A DNA stretch of 12,227 nt from Methanomicrobia archaeon (GCA_011372835.1 DSAJ01000074.1:1-12227), one strand, 5' to 3'. Counted from the stretch's first letter, positions 1 through 6,584 are shown. Numbers and translations: made by a program. Notes: a model not told the origin generated them from the sequence alone.

Positions 1-764
1 AGTATGAGTACTCAACGTCGGATGCCATCGTAGAGCAGATCATTCGTCCAACTGGCCTTGTCGACCCCCCGATCGTTACCCGTCCTACGAAGGGGCAGAT
101 CACCGACCTCATCGAAGAGATCCGCGCGACGGCTGAGGCTGGCTTTCGCGTGCTCGTGACCACGCTCACAAAGCGCATGGCAGAGGAGCTTACCGAATAC
201 TTGAGCGAACACAAGATCAAGGTGCGCTATCTGCACTCAGAGATCGACACGCTTACCCGTTCAGAGCTCATACGCCAGCTTCGTCTTGGCACGTTTGACG
301 TCCTCGTCGGCATCAACCTTTTGCGTGAGGGCATCGACATACCCGAGGTCGCACTCGTGGCCATCCTCGATGCCGACAAGGAGGGATTCCTCAGGAACGA
401 GACCTCGATCATACAGATCGTTGGCAGGGCGGCGCGCAATGTGGCCTCGAAGGTCATCCTCTACATGGATGAGGAGACGAGGTCGATCCGGCGTGCGATC
501 GATGAGACGAACAGGAGACGCGCCATCCAGGCTGCGTTCAACGAGAAACACGGCATCGATCCCGAGACGATCTACAAGCCGATTGAGAAAAAGGCTGGCG
601 ATGTGCCTGACGTCAAGGGCGTGCCGCGAAACGAGCTTCCCGCAGTGATCGAAGAGCTCGAGGACACGATGCGCAAGGCTGCCGAGGACCTCGACTTCGA
701 GCGGGCCATCCTGTTGCGCGACAGGGTCTCGAAGCTTAAAAGGGAGCTGCATTCTAGTCAATGA
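1..764 (+). CDS. uvrB: Excinuclease ABC subunit B, C-terminal part (5' truncated by window)
   Basis: C-terminal ~254 residues of UvrB, the helicase-like subunit of the UvrABC nucleotide excision repair complex that verifies damage and hands DNA to UvrC. The reading frame is open from base 3, so the N-terminal part (Walker A, beta-hairpin) lies upstream of the window. Seen in the sequence: VEQIIRPTGLVDP, the run before helicase domain 2; then the helicase core with HSEIDTL, DVLVGINLLREGIDIPE, VAILDADKEGFLRNE and QIVGRAARN (motifs V and VI); then YKPIEKK; and a C-terminal UVR domain (IEELEDTMRKAAEDLDFERA) that in the family contacts UvrC. The gene ends with TGA at 762-764 and overlaps the 3' end of the convergent MATE gene by 11 bp. 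UvrABC occurs in only part of the Archaea and is generally regarded as acquired from bacteria; uvrA and uvrC are not in the window. Confidence 0.97.
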   Translation, partial: YEYSTSDAIVEQIIRPTGLVDPPIVTRPTKGQITDLIEEIRATAEAGFRVLVTTLTKRMAEELTEYLSEHKIKVRYLHSEIDTLTRSELIRQLRLGTFDVLVGINLLREGIDIPEVALVAILDADKEGFLRNETSIIQIVGRAARNVASKVILYMDEETRSIRRAIDETNRRRAIQAAFNEKHGIDPETIYKPIEKKAGDVPDVKGVPRNELPAVIEELEDTMRKAAEDLDFERAILLRDRVSKLKRELHSSQ

Positions 765-2124
765 CGCGCTCCTTCCATATGCCTGTTTTAAAGTACGCGA
801 CAGCGAACGCGGATCCGATCACGTTGCTTAGCGCCATGCCGATCCATATGCCTGCAGCACCGTACCCCAGAGATATTCCAAAGATGTAGGCAAGGGGTAT
901 GCGCAACACCCATAATCGGGACGATTCGATGATCATCGACGGCACGTTGTGCCCCGACCCGCGAAACGCTGCGTTGATGCCGCTAAACAGGCCAAAGAAC
1001 GGGATCCCGATGAGGAAGTACGAGAGGAATGCCTTGCCTTCGGCGATCACCTCCGCATCCGATATGAAAAACGATACGATCGTACCGCGGAAGACGTAGA
1101 CGAGCACCGCGCACGTCACGAGGATGGCAAACATCACCGTCGTTCCCTTGCGCACCGATTCCTCTGCACGCCGGGAATCCTGTGCCCCGAGGCTCTGTCC
1201 CAGTACGGTGCTGATGCCCGCACTTAGTCCGTTGATCGCGATGAAGATGAGATTGACCACCCTGTCCCCTATTCCGTACGCCGCCAGGGCTATGGTATCG
1301 TTGGGAAGCATTGCGATGACATACATGAGGATGAAGAATCCAAACCCCGTGGCGGATTGGCCGATGGAGGCGGGAAGCCCGATATGTAGTATCTTTCGCA
1401 CCTTGGCTCTCTCGAGTTTGAGATGATGGGGCGCAAGCTTTAGGCCAACACGTCCTGCAAAGAGAAGGTAGAGCGCAATGAGCGTGGCGCATGACTGCGT
1501 GAGGACCGTTGCCAGGGCCGCACCTGCAATGCCCATCTCCGGAAAGGGCCCGATACCGAATATGAGGAGAGGGTCGAGGATGATGTTGAGCGTTACCGCA
1601 AAGCCGTCAACGAGCATCGGCGTTATCGTGTCGCCATACGCCCGCATGATGAATCCGAACGTGAACGATCCAAACATGAAGGGAAGGCCCAAGAATATGA
1701 GCCTCATATACTCTGTCGAAAGCAGGGACACGTCAGGTTCAAGACCTAGGGAGCCGACGATGAACGGGGAGATCATGAACCCGATAAGCGCTATGGCGGT
1801 CCCGATGAGCATCGAGATCGAGATGACCTGTCCAGCAGACTTTTCCGCCTCCTCTATGTTGTCCGCTCCCGTGTACTGTGACACGAGCGCAATGCCGGCA
1901 CTGCCGAAGCCGAATGCGAATGATATCAAAAAGAAGATGATGGGCCATGATATCTGCAGGGCGGCAACGGCGTTGCGCGCATCGTCCAGTCGTCCAAGCC
2001 AGAATGTATCGGCGAGCGTGTAGGCGGTTCCCAACAAACTCGAGATCATGATGGGCCATCCGAGCAGGAACAGCACCTTCACAATGGGGCCATGGAGAAT
2101 CTGGTCCTTGGACACCGAGCGCAT
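754..2124 (-). CDS. MATE family efflux transporter
   Basis: Multidrug and toxic compound extrusion (MATE) family cation antiporter of 456 residues, the usual length for the family, in the cytoplasmic membrane. The protein begins with the typical short cytoplasmic lead (DQILHGPIVKVLFLLGWPIM) followed by about twelve hydrophobic helices in two homologous halves. The first half carries LADTFWLGRLDD, the N-terminal MATE signature region, and FGFGSAGIALVSQYTGA; the second carries GLPASIGQSATGF, NGLSAGISTVLGQSLGAQD and FRGSGHNVPSM. Family members export drugs, dyes or metabolites using Na+ or H+; the substrate cannot be read from sequence. The start at 2124 is supported by a TATA-like box centred about 26 nt upstream, which would give a leaderless transcript. 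It is divergent from the cysteine synthase gene across a 120-bp region with a large dyad, so the two may be co-regulated. Its 3' end overlaps uvrB tail-to-tail. Confidence 0.95.
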   Translation of the reverse strand: MRSVSKDQILHGPIVKVLFLLGWPIMISSLLGTAYTLADTFWLGRLDDARNAVAALQISWPIIFFLISFAFGFGSAGIALVSQYTGADNIEEAEKSAGQVISISMLIGTAIALIGFMISPFIVGSLGLEPDVSLLSTEYMRLIFLGLPFMFGSFTFGFIMRAYGDTITPMLVDGFAVTLNIILDPLLIFGIGPFPEMGIAGAALATVLTQSCATLIALYLLFAGRVGLKLAPHHLKLERAKVRKILHIGLPASIGQSATGFGFFILMYVIAMLPNDTIALAAYGIGDRVVNLIFIAINGLSAGISTVLGQSLGAQDSRRAEESVRKGTTVMFAILVTCAVLVYVFRGTIVSFFISDAEVIAEGKAFLSYFLIGIPFFGLFSGINAAFRGSGHNVPSMIIESSRLWVLRIPLAYIFGISLGYGAAGIWIGMALSNVIGSAFAVAYFKTGIWKERVID

Positions 2125-2144
2125 AGTGCTACGATGGTAAAAAT

Positions 2145-2154
2145 GTTTTTAAGG
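2145..2154 (-). promoter_or_regulatory. TATA box of the MATE gene
   Basis: On the minus strand CCTTAAAAAC lies with its centre about 26 nt before the ATG at 2124, the spacing expected between an archaeal TATA box and a transcription start. The predicted transcript would begin at or next to the start codon (leaderless). No ribosome binding site is seen, consistent with that. Confidence 0.5.
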
Positions 2155-2164
2155 CTTATTATGG

Positions 2165-2208
2165 TGTGTGCCTGATGATCACGACATTTTGTGACCTCCC
2201 GACACACA
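2165..2208. promoter_or_regulatory. 44-bp imperfect dyad, candidate operator between divergent promoters
   Basis: TGTGTG at 2165-2170 mirrors CACACA at 2203-2208, and TCAC at 2179-2182 mirrors GTGA at 2191-2194. Both pairs share exactly the same centre (2186/2187), and 15 of 22 position pairs across the 44 bp are complementary. The element sits between the two predicted TATA boxes of the MATE and cysteine synthase genes, where a regulator could affect both. The bound protein is unknown; this is inference from symmetry and position. Confidence 0.4.
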
Positions 2209-2210
2209 AT

Positions 2211-2218
2211 GTTTATTA
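2211..2218 (+). promoter_or_regulatory. TATA box of the cysteine synthase gene
   Basis: TTTATTAA is centred about 30 nt before the ATG at 2245, predicting a leader of only about five nucleotides. A second AT-rich run, ACATATAT at 2219-2226, lies a little closer and could be an alternative. No clear ribosome binding site precedes the ATG. Confidence 0.5.
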
Positions 2219-2244
2219 ACATATATGGGAAGCTCGGGTTGTGA

Positions 2245-3210
2245 ATGGCAATGATCGTGAACTCAGCGCTTGAACTCATTGGAAAGACGCCAATGCTCAG
2301 GGTAAACAACCTCGCCACGCCTAGAGGGGTAACGCTCTATGTGAAATTTGAGAAGATGAATCCGGGTGGCTCGATAAAGGACAGGATAGCAAAGCACATG
2401 ATCGAGTATGCTGAGAAAATCGGCGCCCTGAAACCCGGCATGACCGTCATCGAGGCCTCAAGCGGCAACACCGGCATCGGCCTAGCATGGGTCTGTGCGG
2501 TCAAGGGCTATCATTGTGAGATTGTCATGCCCGACACGATGTCGATGGAACGCAGGAAGACACTGCTCATGTTCGGAACCAAGGTCATCCTTACTGATGG
2601 AACAAGGGGCATGAACGGGGCGCAGGACCTTGTGGACGAGATCGTACGCCAATCGCCTTCTAAATACTTCACACCGAATCAGTTTGGCAACGCATGTAAC
2701 ATCGATGCTTATTACAGTGCAACAGGAATGGAGATATGGGACGATACGAATGGCGATGTGACCCACTTCGTCGGTGGCATTGGCACCACGGGCACGCTCA
2801 TGGGCGTTACTCGGCGCCTCAAGGAGCTTGATCCCGCGATCGAGACGATAGGGGTCGAACCGTACCCTGACGACCCGATATCTGGATTGAAGAATCTTGA
2901 TGTCTCCTACATCCCTTCGATATACGATCCGCGGATGATCGACAGGATGGTGCGCGTCTCCTTGAAGGATGCTGAGGACACGGCGCGATTGCTTGCGCTG
3001 CGTGAGGGGTTGTTTTGCGGACCTAGTTCTGGCGCCATACTATCTGCGGCGCTTGACCTGGCACGGGACCTGGACGAGGGCACGATCGTGGCTATCATGC
3101 CCGATGGCGGCGAACGATACTTGAGCACCGAGCTGTGCGATGATGAGCAGTGCATCGATTGCATCGAGCGTTATGGCATTTCGTGCTCCCTTGCAAAGGA
3201 TGTTGTATAA
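2245..3210 (+). CDS. Cysteine synthase / cystathionine beta-synthase family PLP enzyme
   Basis: Fold-type II PLP-dependent enzyme of 321 residues that performs beta-replacement on an activated serine (O-acetylserine, O-phosphoserine or serine) with sulfide or homocysteine. Seen: substrate strand IGKTPMLRVNN (12-22); PLP lysine K45 in NPGGSIKDR; substrate loop SSGNTG (72-77); NQFGNACN; glycine-rich phosphate loop GGIGTTGT (177-184); GPSSGA (259-264) holding the PLP pyridine nitrogen; and PDGGERYLST near the end. It has no C-terminal CBS domains. Unusual is a short cysteine-rich tail with C298, C303, C306 and C314, which could hold a metal or an Fe-S cluster. The start is ATG 2245 from the TATA spacing; an in-frame ATG two codons later is also possible. 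It is divergent from the MATE gene and ends 16 bp from the convergent Sir2 gene. Whether it is CysK, CysM or CBS-like cannot be decided from sequence alone. Confidence 0.93.
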   Translation: MAMIVNSALELIGKTPMLRVNNLATPRGVTLYVKFEKMNPGGSIKDRIAKHMIEYAEKIGALKPGMTVIEASSGNTGIGLAWVCAVKGYHCEIVMPDTMSMERRKTLLMFGTKVILTDGTRGMNGAQDLVDEIVRQSPSKYFTPNQFGNACNIDAYYSATGMEIWDDTNGDVTHFVGGIGTTGTLMGVTRRLKELDPAIETIGVEPYPDDPISGLKNLDVSYIPSIYDPRMIDRMVRVSLKDAEDTARLLALREGLFCGPSSGAILSAALDLARDLDEGTIVAIMPDGGERYLSTELCDDEQCIDCIERYGISCSLAKDVV

Positions 3211-3226
3211 CCGTCGTACTTCTTGC

Positions 3227-3991
3227 TCATATATGTGATACGATTGCCTCGAGCGTGTCGCTTGTCGAGGCCCGTATGGGATAATCCACCACGGATGAAA
3301 GAGGTGTGTCAGAACGATTGATCTCCACAATCGTCACGGCATCTCCATGGCGGCTGCGCGCCAGAAGGGGGAGCGAGGCGAACGGTTGCACGACGGCAGA
3401 TGTCCCGCATATGAGAAGCATGTCGGTCTTGACCATCTCTTCATGGCTCTTTTCAACGGTGTCGGCGGGGATGGGTTCTCCAAAGTGCACCACATCTGAT
3501 TTCATGGGCGCAGCGCATGAGGGACAGAGGGGTGGGGTCTCCGCAACGATCGTTGGCGTGTGGCGATCGCGGCGTTCGCGCGCGTGGCACACTACGCATC
3601 GAAGCATCATGGCGTTCCCGTGGCACTCTATGACGCATTTGCTACCAGCCCTCCTGTGTAGGTCATCGATATTTTGCGTGATCGTGCACTGCACGATGCC
3701 CATGCGTTCAAGCCGTGCGAGCGACAGGTGACCGCGGTTTGGCCGTGCGGCCAAGAAGTCGTCATAGAGGGGATGCGTGCCATACCCCTCTCTCCAGTAC
3801 CTCACAGGGTCTTCAGTAAAGACACGATATGCATCGTATGCACGTTCTTCGGCGGATGGGTCCTTGGTCCAGAGGCCGCGGGACCCCCTGTAATCCGGTA
3901 TGCCCGACTCTGTGGATATGCCTGCGCCGGTGAGAGCCACGACATGCGATGAGGAACGCATCAGCTCTGCGACCTTGTTCGCAATCTCCAT
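3227..3991 (-). CDS. Sir2 family NAD-dependent protein deacylase (sirtuin)
   Basis: Sirtuin of 254 residues that removes acyl groups from lysines using NAD+, giving nicotinamide and O-acyl-ADP-ribose; in archaea a known target is the chromatin protein Alba. Seen: NAD loop TGAGISTESGIPDYRG (21-36); TQNIDDLH (105-112); catalytic H124 in ECHG; zinc ligands C132/C135 and C156/C159; VVHFGEP; and CGTSAVVQPFASLP. The Y-x-x-R pair that marks desuccinylase-type sirtuins is not evident where expected, so deacetylase is the more likely activity. The start chosen is ATG 3991: a GTG 18 bp upstream would lengthen the protein by six residues, but it lies almost against the TATA-like box at 4011-4018, so it would precede the transcript. 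It is convergent with the cysteine synthase gene and divergent from the carbonic anhydrase gene. Confidence 0.95.
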   Translation of the reverse strand: MEIANKVAELMRSSSHVVALTGAGISTESGIPDYRGSRGLWTKDPSAEERAYDAYRVFTEDPVRYWREGYGTHPLYDDFLAARPNRGHLSLARLERMGIVQCTITQNIDDLHRRAGSKCVIECHGNAMMLRCVVCHARERRDRHTPTIVAETPPLCPSCAAPMKSDVVHFGEPIPADTVEKSHEEMVKTDMLLICGTSAVVQPFASLPLLARSRHGDAVTIVEINRSDTPLSSVVDYPIRASTSDTLEAIVSHI

Positions 3992-4010
3992 GACAATCAC
4001 TCGTCGCACG

Positions 4011-4018
4011 ATAATAAG
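4011..4018 (-). promoter_or_regulatory. TATA box of the Sir2 gene
   Basis: CTTATTAT on the minus strand is centred about 24 nt before the ATG at 3991, preceded by the purine-rich GGAAAAATC that can act as BRE. The spacing predicts a leaderless transcript and decides the start at 3991 over the upstream GTG at 4009. Confidence 0.5.
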
Positions 4019-4061
4019 GATTTTTCCTCAAAAAAGCCAACGTGCACGCTGCGTACGAACG

Positions 4062-4069
4062 TTTAAGAA
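4062..4069 (+). promoter_or_regulatory. TATA box of the gamma-carbonic anhydrase gene
   Basis: TTTAAGAA preceded by CGAACG (BRE-like). The expected transcription start is near 4091, giving a leader of about 10 nt that just contains the ribosome binding site at 4092-4096. Confidence 0.45.
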
Positions 4070-4091
4070 TACGTGTTCATTCGTTATGGTG

Positions 4092-4096
4092 GGTGA
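4092..4096 (+). promoter_or_regulatory. Ribosome binding site of the gamma-carbonic anhydrase gene
   Basis: GGTGA lies five nucleotides before the ATG at 4102, the right spacing for pairing with the 16S rRNA 3' end. It selects this ATG over in-frame GTG codons at 4042 and 4093. Confidence 0.6.
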
Positions 4097-4101
4097 ATGA
4101 A

Positions 4102-4656
4102 ATGATAGGGAAAAACCCAAAAACTTCATGGAAAGAGTCAGCATATCCTGCGATCGATGATTCGTCCGCAATCGCTCCCACGGCAAGTGTCATTGGCAAC
4201 GTGACGCTGGGGCGCCACATCAACGTGGCACCGGGCGCAAGCATACGTTCTGACGAGGGCGAACGAATCGTCATAGGCGACGAATCCAACGTACAGGACA
4301 ACGTCGTCTTACACTGCCTTAAAGGCGGAGAGGTGGTCATTGGCAACAAGGTGTCGCTAGCGCATTGCGCCATCATTCACGGGCCCGTTACCATCGGTGA
4401 GGAAGCGTTCGTGGGATTCGGTGCCGTGGTGGCATCATCTCGCGTCGGACCACGGGCCTTCATTGGACACAACGCGACCGTAAGCGGCGTTACCATAGAT
4501 GAAGGGCGATATATAGCACCGTCCACTGTGATCTCGTCACAGGTGCAGGCAGACGCCTTACCCGATGTTCCCGAGGACCTAAAAGGATTCAACGCCGAGG
4601 TCGTCGAGGTAAACTGTGCGCTGGCACGAGGGTACAGCGCCATGAGGGAAGAGTGA
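4102..4656 (+). CDS. Gamma-class carbonic anhydrase / left-handed beta-helix hexapeptide protein
   Basis: Protein of 184 residues made almost entirely of hexapeptide repeats ([LIV]-G-x4), which fold into a left-handed beta-helix trimer. All three metal-binding histidines of gamma-carbonic anhydrases are present: H71 (VVLH), H88 and H93 (LAHCAIIHG). The active-site neighbours corresponding to Arg59, Asp61 and Gln75 of Methanosarcina Cam are also present as R49, D51 and Q65. It lacks the N-terminal acidic loop and signal peptide of Cam, so it is of the cytoplasmic CamH/YrdA type. The likely reaction is CO2 + H2O to bicarbonate at a zinc or iron site; many relatives of this type show little or no measured activity, so the function is probable, not certain. 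The start at ATG 4102 is set by the GGTGA site. The stop codon is one base from the end of the convergent small membrane protein gene. Confidence 0.88.
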   Translation: MIGKNPKTSWKESAYPAIDDSSAIAPTASVIGNVTLGRHINVAPGASIRSDEGERIVIGDESNVQDNVVLHCLKGGEVVIGNKVSLAHCAIIHGPVTIGEEAFVGFGAVVASSRVGPRAFIGHNATVSGVTIDEGRYIAPSTVISSQVQADALPDVPEDLKGFNAEVVEVNCALARGYSAMREE

Positions 4657-4657
4657 G

Positions 4658-4870
4658 CTATTTCTTTAGCTCCCTTGTCAATACGATAAAGATCATTGCG
4701 ATGAAAAAGAAGAGCGCCCATTGGCTCCAGAATGGAAACTCGAGATGCGCCGTAACGGCTCCGACAAGGCTCCCTGATGTGGGTCCAAGGAGATAGTACG
4801 TTCTGATAATTATCTCCCCCACTAAGAAAATCGCTGTAAGAAGGAGCCAACGGGCCACTATTTCATCCAT
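4658..4870 (-). CDS. Small two-helix membrane protein, function unknown
   Basis: A 70-residue protein with two hydrophobic segments, roughly residues 8-28 and 48-66, separated by a polar stretch rich in Gly, Ser and Thr. The first helix contains an acidic residue (E19), and the protein ends in the basic tail RELKK, which suggests that both ends face the cytoplasm. I do not recognise the family. It is real rather than a chance frame because it begins four bases after the ybjQ stop, has a GGAG ribosome binding site (4878-4881) seven bases before its ATG inside the end of ybjQ, and fills the space up to the convergent gene with a one-base gap. Co-transcription with ybjQ suggests a joint role at the membrane, but nothing specific can be said. 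Confidence 0.7.
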   Translation of the reverse strand: MDEIVARWLLLTAIFLVGEIIIRTYYLLGPTSGSLVGAVTAHLEFPFWSQWALFFFIAMIFIVLTRELKK

Positions 4871-4874
4871 GCTA

Positions 4875-5192
4875 CTACTCCTTTAGGCGTACCGCCGTAC
4901 CATATACGAGGATCTCGGCCGCACCCGTTGCAACCTGTGACGTCATCATACGCACACCAACGACGGCATCTGCGTTCATCTTCTCTGCGTCCTCGAGCAT
5001 GCGCTGGATCGCCTCGTCCCTGGCTTCCGTGATCATTTCAGTGTATTCCTTGAGTTCTCCGCCTACGAGATTCCTGAAGCCTGCGACAATGTCCTTTCCA
5101 AGATGCTTTGCACGGATCGTGTTTCCCCGAACAATGCCGATGACCTCGCCTATCTCTCTCCCTGGCACGGTGAACGTGGTCGTAATAATCAT
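4875..5192 (-). CDS. YbjQ/DUF74 family protein (UPF0145)
   Basis: Protein of 105 residues, the full length of the YbjQ/UPF0145 family, a conserved small protein found in bacteria and archaea as a homopentameric ring and of unknown function, often discussed as a possible heavy-metal binding protein. Seen: N-terminal strand TTTFTVPGREIGEVIGIVRGNTIRA; central GKDIVAGFRNLVGGELKEYTEMITEARDEAI as two helices; then ADAVVGVRMMTSQV and EILVYGTAVRL, the typical C-terminal strands. The start ATG 5192 has a GGTGA site (5197-5201) four bases upstream and a good TATA box at 5221-5230. It is the first gene of a two-gene unit with the small membrane protein. No cysteine is present, so simple thiol-based metal binding is not supported. 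Confidence 0.92.
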   Translation of the reverse strand: MIITTTFTVPGREIGEVIGIVRGNTIRAKHLGKDIVAGFRNLVGGELKEYTEMITEARDEAIQRMLEDAEKMNADAVVGVRMMTSQVATGAAEILVYGTAVRLKE

Positions 5193-5196
5193 CTAA

Positions 5197-5201
5197 TCAC
5201 C
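5197..5201 (-). promoter_or_regulatory. Ribosome binding site of the YbjQ-family gene
   Basis: GGTGA on the minus strand, four bases before the ATG at 5192. It lies at the predicted 5' end of the transcript. Confidence 0.55.
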
Positions 5202-5220
5202 ACATATCTTATTATACGTT

Positions 5221-5230
5221 CATATAAAAG
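5221..5230 (-). promoter_or_regulatory. TATA box of the YbjQ-family operon
   Basis: CTTTTATATG on the minus strand, preceded by GAAATC (BRE-like). It is close to the archaeal TATA consensus, and the predicted start of transcription, about 5199, leaves a leader of a few bases that includes the GGTGA site. Confidence 0.6.
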
Positions 5231-5458
5231 GATTTCTTAATTGTTGCATACGACGGACTGCACACACTACGGCCACATGGTGATGATACGAGCCCGATGA
5301 TGTAGCAGCCACGATCCTTCCTCGCGTATCGTGTGGATGGGACTGTACCGGTGTGTGGCACCTCCCAGGGTATGAATATGGGGGATGCGTATCTCTTTGT
5401 GAAATCTTAGTTACTAGACAGGGATGCGAAGAAGTATTTTTGTCTTCACCTGAAAAAA

Positions 5459-5474
5459 CGAAAGATTTATCATA
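5459..5474 (+). promoter_or_regulatory. BRE and TATA box of ftsZ
   Basis: CGAAAG followed by TTTATCATA is a close match to the archaeal BRE plus TATA arrangement. The TATA centre is about 29 nt before the ATG at 5499, so the transcript is predicted to have a leader of zero to three bases. No ribosome binding site is present. Confidence 0.65.
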
Positions 5475-5498
5475 ATATCAAAGAAATGTATCGCACGT

Positions 5499-6536
5499 AT
5501 GGGTGATACAACGGACGATACGGATGATCACACGTTCGAGATGCTTGACTCAGTGCCAGATATCAGGGTCAAGGTCGTGGGCGTCGGCGGGGCTGGCAAC
5601 AACACCGTGACAAGATTATCACGGGAAGGCGCCCTCCCCTGCGTTGAGACGATAGCCCTCAATACGGACAAACAACATCTTCTAGCTTCGCAGGCCGACC
5701 AGCGAATGGTCATCGGGGAAAAGCTTACCGGGGGACTGGGGGCCGGCGGTGATCCCGCCAGAGGCCTCTCTTCTGCCAAGGAACACCGCAGCGGCATCAA
5801 GGACATGGTGCGCAACGCGGAGCTCGTCTTCGTCACCGCTGGCCTTGGAGGCGGCACGGGCAGCGGTGCCGCACCGTATGTGGCACAGTGTGCTCGCGAT
5901 GCTGGGGCGCTTGTCATTGCCGCCGTGACGCTTCCATTCCATATGGAAGGGCCCCGAAGGCGCACGATCGCAAGGGAAAGCATTGCCGAACTTGAACGGG
6001 CTGCGCATACGGTGGTCACAATCGATAACAACACACTGCTCGAGCGCGCCCCAAACGAACCTATAGGCCGTGCGTTCTCGATGGTCGATGATGTGCTCTT
6101 CTCCATGCTTCGCGGCGTATCAGGCATTCTTACGACGCCTGCGCTCGTTAATATCGACCTCGCTGATGTGAAACAGGTGATGCGCGAGGGCGGCCATGCT
6201 GTTGTGGGTCTCGGTCGCGCAAAGGATGGAAAAAAGGGGAGGGAGGCGGTCAGGATGGCACTGGACCAGACGCTTTCTGACGGCGATTACCGCAGTGCCA
6301 CCGGCGCCCTGCTCCACATTACCGGAGGACCCTCACTGAAGCTCGAGGAGGCACTTGACGCATGTGATACGGTACACACGCTCATATCACCGTCGATCAA
6401 TTCAATATGGGGTGCATGCATCGATGAACGATTCGAGGACTACCTTCAAGTGATGACAATCGTGACAGGGCTTCCATCCCCGATGGTGGAGCACGAGGCC
6501 ACAGATGATGACGGCCTTGTACATACTGGTATATAG
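5499..6536 (+). CDS. ftsZ: Cell division protein FtsZ
   Basis: Tubulin-like GTPase of 345 residues that polymerises into the division ring at mid-cell. Seen: an acidic N-terminal tail (DTTDDTDDH); first nucleotide loop VGVGGAGNN (27-35); LNTDKQHL; GGLGAGGDP (78-86); the tubulin signature GGGTGSG (117-123); the IDNNTLLE region; and the T7 synergy loop NIDLADVKQVM with catalytic-type residues N218, D220 and D223, so it should hydrolyse GTP. The C-terminal domain runs to about residue 325 and is followed by a very short acidic tail (EHEATDDDGLVHTGI), with no long linker and no clear conserved C-terminal binding peptide. Archaea often have two paralogues (FtsZ1, FtsZ2); I cannot assign the type with confidence from sequence alone. 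It stands alone with its own promoter and is not beside other division genes here. Confidence 0.96.
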   Translation: MGDTTDDTDDHTFEMLDSVPDIRVKVVGVGGAGNNTVTRLSREGALPCVETIALNTDKQHLLASQADQRMVIGEKLTGGLGAGGDPARGLSSAKEHRSGIKDMVRNAELVFVTAGLGGGTGSGAAPYVAQCARDAGALVIAAVTLPFHMEGPRRRTIARESIAELERAAHTVVTIDNNTLLERAPNEPIGRAFSMVDDVLFSMLRGVSGILTTPALVNIDLADVKQVMREGGHAVVGLGRAKDGKKGREAVRMALDQTLSDGDYRSATGALLHITGGPSLKLEEALDACDTVHTLISPSINSIWGACIDERFEDYLQVMTIVTGLPSPMVEHEATDDDGLVHTGI

Positions 6537-6568
6537 ATCCCAGTGTGACCGATCATCGAGACCGCCTG

Positions 6569-6584
6569 TTTTACCGGGCTTTTT
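6569..6584 (+). terminator. Possible T-tract terminator after ftsZ
   Basis: Two T runs (6569-6572 and 6580-6584) separated by ACCGGGC lie about 35-50 bases after the ftsZ stop. Archaeal RNA polymerase terminates at such U-rich tracts without needing a strong hairpin. No convincing stem is seen. Confidence 0.3.

Larger units (their letters stand above)
5193..5498. other. 306-bp noncoding region between the YbjQ and ftsZ genes
   Basis: This is the longest gene-free stretch in the window. Its ends hold the YbjQ and ftsZ promoters and are AT-rich; the middle (about 5245-5400) has the GC content of coding DNA but only frames of about a dozen codons. CACGAT at 5310-5315 and ATCGTG at 5328-5333 could form a six-pair stem with a 12-base loop, and GATACG (5284-5289) could pair instead with CGTATC (5325-5330). 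It could hold a small RNA or regulatory sites for ftsZ; nothing in it is recognised as a known RNA. Confidence 0.4.

Noticed and set aside
261..761. Long minus-strand open frame opposite uvrB
   Set aside because: It is the antisense of a well-supported UvrB frame, has no recognisable domain and no promoter or ribosome binding site.
1478..2023. 181-codon plus-strand frame opposite the MATE gene
   Set aside because: Its Met/Pro/Ser-rich product mirrors the codon composition of the MATE gene on the other strand; no domain is seen.
3992..4009. Upstream GTG start for the Sir2 protein
   Set aside because: It lies next to the TATA-like box at 4011-4018, so it would be outside the transcript; the family starts fit ATG 3991.
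4042..4101. Upstream GTG start for the carbonic anhydrase
   Set aside because: The added 20 residues cross the promoter and have no similarity to the family; GGTGA favours ATG 4102.
5528..6127. 199-codon minus-strand frame opposite ftsZ
   Set aside because: Antisense shadow of ftsZ with low-complexity Ser/Pro/Ala composition and no start signals.
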